The position numbers and the translations under genes were made by a program. DNA of 64,000 bases from Williamsia phyllosphaerae. GTDB taxonomy: Bacteria; Actinomycetota; Actinomycetes; Mycobacteriales; Mycobacteriaceae. This document shows, piece after piece, positions 60,464-64,000 of the stretch. A model generated the notes under the pieces. It saw only the letters and a program-made list of their open reading frames with translations. It ran no database searches and was not told the origin of the DNA. Position 1 is the stretch's first letter. Each line of letters starts with the position of its first letter. The stretch spans positions 62,001-126,000 of the forward strand of contig NZ_BMCS01000003.1 of NCBI RefSeq assembly GCF_014635305.1, in the 5' to 3' direction.

Positions 60464-61365
60464 GCGTCTATGACATGGCGAAGATTGAACTCGTCGCCGA
60501 TGACGATTCGGCGGTCATCTCGGGTGGCGGGTTCGATCGACGCGACATCAAACTCAGTGTCGACCCCGACGACCTGTTCTCCGACGAACTTGATCTCAAG
60601 ATCATCGAGTCGGCATTCGCGCCGGGTGGCATGGCTGGTGCCGAGGAGTACCCGGTACGCACGTTGACGTTGCCGTTCAACCTGTACGACACGGGTGACG
60701 GTATCGAGGCAGCGGTGTCGCGGTTCCGCAAACTGTGGCGGTCGGGGCGCACCCTGCAGTGGCAGGTCACGACGGGTGAGTCGGGGCTGCGGTTGCTGTT
60801 GTTGCGTCGGTCGCAGGGCATCAAGTTTTCGCCGTCGCAGGACTGGAACCTTGTCGGGTATGCGAAGGCCGTCGTTACCGCGGTAGCGCTGAATCCGTTC
60901 TATGAGTCGGCGCCGTTGACGATGACGGTCACGAACCCGACGAGCGGGCAGAACACGTTCTGGTTGCCGGTGACGAACCCAACCGACCGTCGCGGCTGGC
61001 CCGAGTTCTCACTCGAACCCAACGGCGCACCAACCATCTTCTCGTTCCCCGATTTCAGTTTCGGCAACGAGCAGGAGATCGACCCGAAGTGGACACCGGG
61101 ACAGTTCGCGACCCGCATGATCGTCACCCCGTCGATCAGCCAGCGGTGGTCGGTGATGTCGGACCCCCTGATGGACACCTACCTCGCTGCTGACTTGTCG
61201 AACGCGAACGGTCAGATGGGTGCGATCGAACCACTGTTTTGGGTGCCGCCCTACACAGGTCTCGATGCCCCGGTGATGTTGCCGGTCGTGATCAATGGGC
61301 CGGCGGGGTCGAAGGTGAAGTTCACGATGCGGCGTTGGTGGTCGGCGGAATCGGGTTTGGAGTGA
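60460..61365 (+). CDS. Distal tail / minor tail protein
   Basis: 301 residues: GGGFDRRDIKLSVDPDDLFS, EYPVRTLTLPFNLYDTGDGI, LWRSGRTLQWQVTTGESGLR, then a beta-rich C-terminus (NPFYESAPLTMTVTNPTSGQ). Typical first minor tail gene after the tape measure, Dit-like. ATGA overlap with the tape measure stop. Confidence 0.85.
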   Translation: MSVYDMAKIELVADDDSAVISGGGFDRRDIKLSVDPDDLFSDELDLKIIESAFAPGGMAGAEEYPVRTLTLPFNLYDTGDGIEAAVSRFRKLWRSGRTLQWQVTTGESGLRLLLLRRSQGIKFSPSQDWNLVGYAKAVVTAVALNPFYESAPLTMTVTNPTSGQNTFWLPVTNPTDRRGWPEFSLEPNGAPTIFSFPDFSFGNEQEIDPKWTPGQFATRMIVTPSISQRWSVMSDPLMDTYLAADLSNANGQMGAIEPLFWVPPYTGLDAPVMLPVVINGPAGSKVKFTMRRWWSAESGLE

Positions 61366-63086
61366 CGGCGAACGTCGTTCCGTTCGCGGGGTCGAACCTT
61401 GATGACTTCGCGATGTGGGCTCGGGAGATTCGTGAGACGCGGATCGCCAGGATCGCTAAGCCGCCCCGCATCACGTTGTATGACGGGAACTGGAACTACC
61501 GCGGTGTGTGCGCGAACTTGATGGCGGATGGTTCGTCGGTTGAGTTGAAGTACAACGACACGGGCGCCATCCACCTTGAGCTGCCGATCAGCCTGGACTC
61601 TGCGGAGGCGAAGCGGTCGACGTTTCTGGCGCATTGGGCGTTGGATCAGGAGTCCCGCGGCACCAGCAACATTCACGTCATTGTTGAGAAGGATGGTGCG
61701 CGGATCGGTGGGCGGACGGACCCTGAGAAGGGTGTCACGCTCATCCGGTCGAAGGATGGCGACAAGGTTGTTCTCGAGTTTTTGGAGGACACCCAGGAGT
61801 TGAAGCACGTCCACATGGCGGCGTCCCCGTTCTTGCCCGTGTCGCTGGTGCAGCAGCCGAAGGAACAGTTCCTGTGGGCGCCCGTCGACTGGGGCGGTTT
61901 GTCGACCCTCGGCTGGAACATGCTGCGGGTGCAGGGCACAAACTTTAACGTCAACTTTGACCTGCTGGATCCGTCGACGCATTCGAATGGGTTGTGGGCG
62001 CAGACACAGATTGTGCCGATGCCGAAGCCGATCGGTTCGTCGGTGGCTCCAACGACGATCATCACCGGCAACATCAAGCAGTCGTGGTTCGACGTGATGG
62101 CGCCGATTCTTGAGGACGCCGAGTTGATGATCAAGACGCGGCGGTTCTTGAAGGGCGACCCGGAGCCGTGGCCTGGTGCGGGCACGAACTGGCGGCAGGG
62201 CACCTTGTTCGTCGACATCGTGGACAAGTCGGGGTGGCAGGCGGGTACGTCTCTGGGCGGCAACCTGGCGACGGGTTTGTTGCGGTCGATTGCGAACGTG
62301 ACCAGCAACTATGTCGAGGACTCGTACGACCTGATTACTGGCGCCCCTGTAGACACGACGGGTTACAAGTTGCCGGGTGTGTTGGGTACGCAGCCGCCGC
62401 ATCCGTATGTGGTGTACCGCGACGGCGACGTGACCGGCGTCCAGGATTTCCAGTTGACGCGTGGTGCTGGCGGTCCGTGCCGCATCACTGCGGGCGGTCA
62501 GTCGATGCCGGGTGTGAATGAACTGTTCGAGGCCGCGATCGGGTATGCGGGTGACGTGATCGGCGACAACATCAACATCGCCGGCTACGGCGTGGGTTCG
62601 TTGGGCGGGATCCTGAATGCGTTCCTGATGCCGATCATCAAGAACTCGGTGTTGGCGTACATGAGTGTCCCGTTGATTGGTCGTGCGGCTCAGCAGGGTT
62701 GGGGCCACTACATCGAAACGTCGGCGACGAACGTGACGCAGGCATATACCCCGACGGCGATCATGGATCTGCGTAAGCGGCGGCGTGAGACGGACCCGGA
62801 TACGGCGTTCAGTTTCACGGTGGCGTCGGGGATTCCGTGGCTGATTGGCGATAACGGTCAGGGTCATTGGTGGCTTGGTGACCGCGTGGGTGCGACGACG
62901 AAGTATCTGGGTGCGCGTGTGTATGTGACGCGGTGCCGGTCGATGACGTTGCCCATTTCGCGTGAGGAGCCTGCTGTGTGGCAGGCGAAGTTCGGTGATT
63001 TGCGCACTCAGCAGGATGCGTTGGAGAAGCTGGTCGGTCTGGTTGGGACGACCGCGACCGCTTTGAACGCGATCGGTATCGGTTAG
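61362..63086 (+). CDS. Minor tail protein, Gp37-like (ReqiPepy6 family)
   Basis: 574 residues from GTG 61362. ITLYDGNWNYRGVCANLMAD, SVELKYNDTGAIHLELPISL, ASPFLPVSLVQQPKEQFLWA, FVDIVDKSGWQAGTSLGGNL and a C-terminal ALEKLVGLVGTTATALNAIG. This is the siphovirus Gp37-like tail family of actinophages, probably the tail hub. Overlaps the previous stop by four bases. Confidence 0.85.
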   Translation: MTANVVPFAGSNLDDFAMWAREIRETRIARIAKPPRITLYDGNWNYRGVCANLMADGSSVELKYNDTGAIHLELPISLDSAEAKRSTFLAHWALDQESRGTSNIHVIVEKDGARIGGRTDPEKGVTLIRSKDGDKVVLEFLEDTQELKHVHMAASPFLPVSLVQQPKEQFLWAPVDWGGLSTLGWNMLRVQGTNFNVNFDLLDPSTHSNGLWAQTQIVPMPKPIGSSVAPTTIITGNIKQSWFDVMAPILEDAELMIKTRRFLKGDPEPWPGAGTNWRQGTLFVDIVDKSGWQAGTSLGGNLATGLLRSIANVTSNYVEDSYDLITGAPVDTTGYKLPGVLGTQPPHPYVVYRDGDVTGVQDFQLTRGAGGPCRITAGGQSMPGVNELFEAAIGYAGDVIGDNINIAGYGVGSLGGILNAFLMPIIKNSVLAYMSVPLIGRAAQQGWGHYIETSATNVTQAYTPTAIMDLRKRRRETDPDTAFSFTVASGIPWLIGDNGQGHWWLGDRVGATTKYLGARVYVTRCRSMTLPISREEPAVWQAKFGDLRTQQDALEKLVGLVGTTATALNAIGIG

Positions 63087-63094
63087 GAGACTGC

Positions 63095-63478
63095 ATGACT
63101 GACAATGAGACGGCGTCGTCTGATCCGGTGAGGGCTGCCCGGGTTGAGCAGTTGACGCAGGCGTTGGTGTTTGCGTTGTTGACGGCGAATGAGCAGCCGT
63201 ATCCGTTGGCTGTGCCTGCTGCCCGCAAGGTTGCGGAGATGTTGGATGACTGTGGTGTCCGGCAGACGGGTGAGCAGGTCACTGAGATTGAGTTGCCGGG
63301 GTGGATGTCTGAGCGGGTGCGTGAGGATGCTGCGCCGACGCCTGTTGAGCCGGATCATTTTGCGGTGCAGGAGACGCGGCATGTGGTGGATGCGCCTGCA
63401 CCGCCGTCTCGGATCGCGAAGAAGTATCTGGCTGAGCCGTCTGAGGATGCGTCGTTTGGTGGGGTCGTCAGCCTGTGA
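63095..63478 (+). CDS. Small minor tail-region protein
   Basis: 127 residues: RVEQLTQALVFALLTANEQP, YPLAVPAARKVAEMLDDCGV, then an acidic, Pro-rich second half ending PPSRIAKKYLAEPSEDASF. No clear fold assigned; position between tail genes suggests a tail accessory. Stop overlaps the next GTG. Confidence 0.7.
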   Translation: MTDNETASSDPVRAARVEQLTQALVFALLTANEQPYPLAVPAARKVAEMLDDCGVRQTGEQVTEIELPGWMSERVREDAAPTPVEPDHFAVQETRHVVDAPAPPSRIAKKYLAEPSEDASFGGVVSL

Positions 63479-64000
63479 CAACACCTAACCTTCCAATCGG
63501 AACTGATCCGGCGAACCTTCCTCAGGGTGTGATCACGCCTACTCAGGCGGGGACGGCGCTGCAGGACCAGACGCAGGGCAAGTACACCAATGTGGCTGCG
63601 TCGAAGTTCCCGGACATCGCGTCGAACACTCTGGCGGGGTCGCCGTCTGGCGGCGGGGCGATGGGGTTCGTTGTTGACCAGTTCTCTCGGATCACGTCGA
63701 ACATCGCAAATGCGGATCCGGCTACGATCAACGGTCCCAACGACATCGTCTCCAGGGCGACCAGCTTCTTCAAGGGCAATTCCGTTCTTGACTCGATCAT
63801 CAACTTGTTGTTTCACCGTGACACGTCGCTAGCGTCTCGGGTTTCGGCGATCGAGGGGAAGATCGCGACGGGCGCCGAGTTCTTCGACAACTTCAACCGT
63901 GGCGACACCTCGAGCGCACTCGGTGGCGGGTGGACGCAGGGCGGCAACGGTCAGCCGCTAGGTATTCACGACCAGGCGGCGCAGATCACGGTCGGTGGCG
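63475..64000 (+). CDS. Minor tail protein, N-terminal part (cut by window edge)
   Basis: 175 codons, GTG start in GTGA overlap, running off the window. TTPNLPIGTDPANLPQGVIT, GFVVDQFSRITSNIANADPA, NSVLDSIINLLFHRDTSLAS, RVSAIEGKIATGAEFFDNFN, ending RGDTSSALGGGWTQGGNGQP. The last part looks like the start of a jelly-roll/receptor-binding region of actinophage tails. Confidence 0.75.
   Translation, partial: MTTPNLPIGTDPANLPQGVITPTQAGTALQDQTQGKYTNVAASKFPDIASNTLAGSPSGGGAMGFVVDQFSRITSNIANADPATINGPNDIVSRATSFFKGNSVLDSIINLLFHRDTSLASRVSAIEGKIATGAEFFDNFNRGDTSSALGGGWTQGGNGQPLGIHDQAAQITVGG

Larger units (their letters stand above)
29298..64000. mobile_element. Siphovirus prophage, left end and most of the genome (right end outside)
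   Basis: From the tRNA-Gly junction to the window edge the DNA has phage order: integrase, immunity region, early genes, recombination and replication genes, terminase, portal, capsid, connectors, tail tube, tape measure and minor tail genes. No interruption or decay of key genes is seen, so the prophage may be functional. The lysis genes, the rest of the tail and the right attachment site must lie beyond base 64000. All genes except the repressor and one lipoprotein run rightward. Confidence 0.97.

Overview
The window is chromosomal DNA of a high-GC actinobacterium. The host gene order at about 9.2-25.4 kb (ettA, NAD-glutamate dehydrogenase, hotdog thioesterase, an uncharacterised protein, GH13 glucosidase, truncated haemoglobin O, HNH protein, ctaJ, DUF5130, pepN, mycothiol-dependent DsbA-like reductase, rpiB, nei) matches the Mycobacterium tuberculosis Rv2477c-Rv2464c neighbourhood as I remember it. 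With the DUF222/13E12 HNH gene and sthA this points to the Mycobacteriales, most likely Gordonia or a close relative. The genus is inferred.

Host part (1-29.3 kb): the C-terminal end of a HerA-like ATPase; a short-chain dehydrogenase; an HNH/DUF222 protein; a PadR-fadH operon with a probable self-regulating leaderless promoter; tRNA-Arg(TCT); a cupin; a CopD-CtaG copper membrane protein; the conserved ettA-gdh block; aglA and glbO; ctaJ and DUF5130; pepN facing a reductase gene with a SigH-like promoter; rpiB-nei; a serine hydrolase with a GYSQG elbow; sthA; an L,D-transpeptidase; and an antibiotic-biosynthesis-monooxygenase-like protein.

Prophage part (29.3-64 kb, running past the right edge): a temperate siphovirus inserted in a tRNA-Gly(TCC) gene. 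Only the 3' half of that tRNA remains at the left junction. Order: tyrosine integrase with arm-type repeats; small gene; immunity repressor and cro-like gene divergent around repeated GTGCCTAGCAC-type operators; a possible guide-array locus; excisionase-like gene; about a dozen very small ATGA-coupled genes; WhiB; YqaJ exonuclease with partner and an HNH homing endonuclease; C5 methyltransferase carrying a second conserved reading frame; replication initiator with iterons inside the gene; RusA resolvase; more small genes; a structured non-coding stretch; terminal HNH; small and large terminase; portal; MuF-like protein; scaffold; capsid; connectors; major tail protein; frameshifted tail-assembly chaperone; a reversed lipoprotein moron; tape measure with two wall-degrading domains; and minor tail proteins.

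The most unusual locus is 32.66-34.02 kb. Eight evenly spaced hairpins (period 58-62 nt, stems 8-11 bp with a different sequence in each, loops about 30 nt, shared CAACTT-type spacer) fill the first third of a 453-codon reading frame. Its remainder resembles the C-terminal helical domain of IS110 transposases and the related Nop fold, with no nuclease domain. Two more units of the same design (stems up to 13 bp) lie in the middle of that domain. The repeat is conserved as nucleotides but drifts through all three codon phases. This layout resembles a TIGR-Tas type paired-spacer guide RNA system, here with the array embedded in the protein gene.
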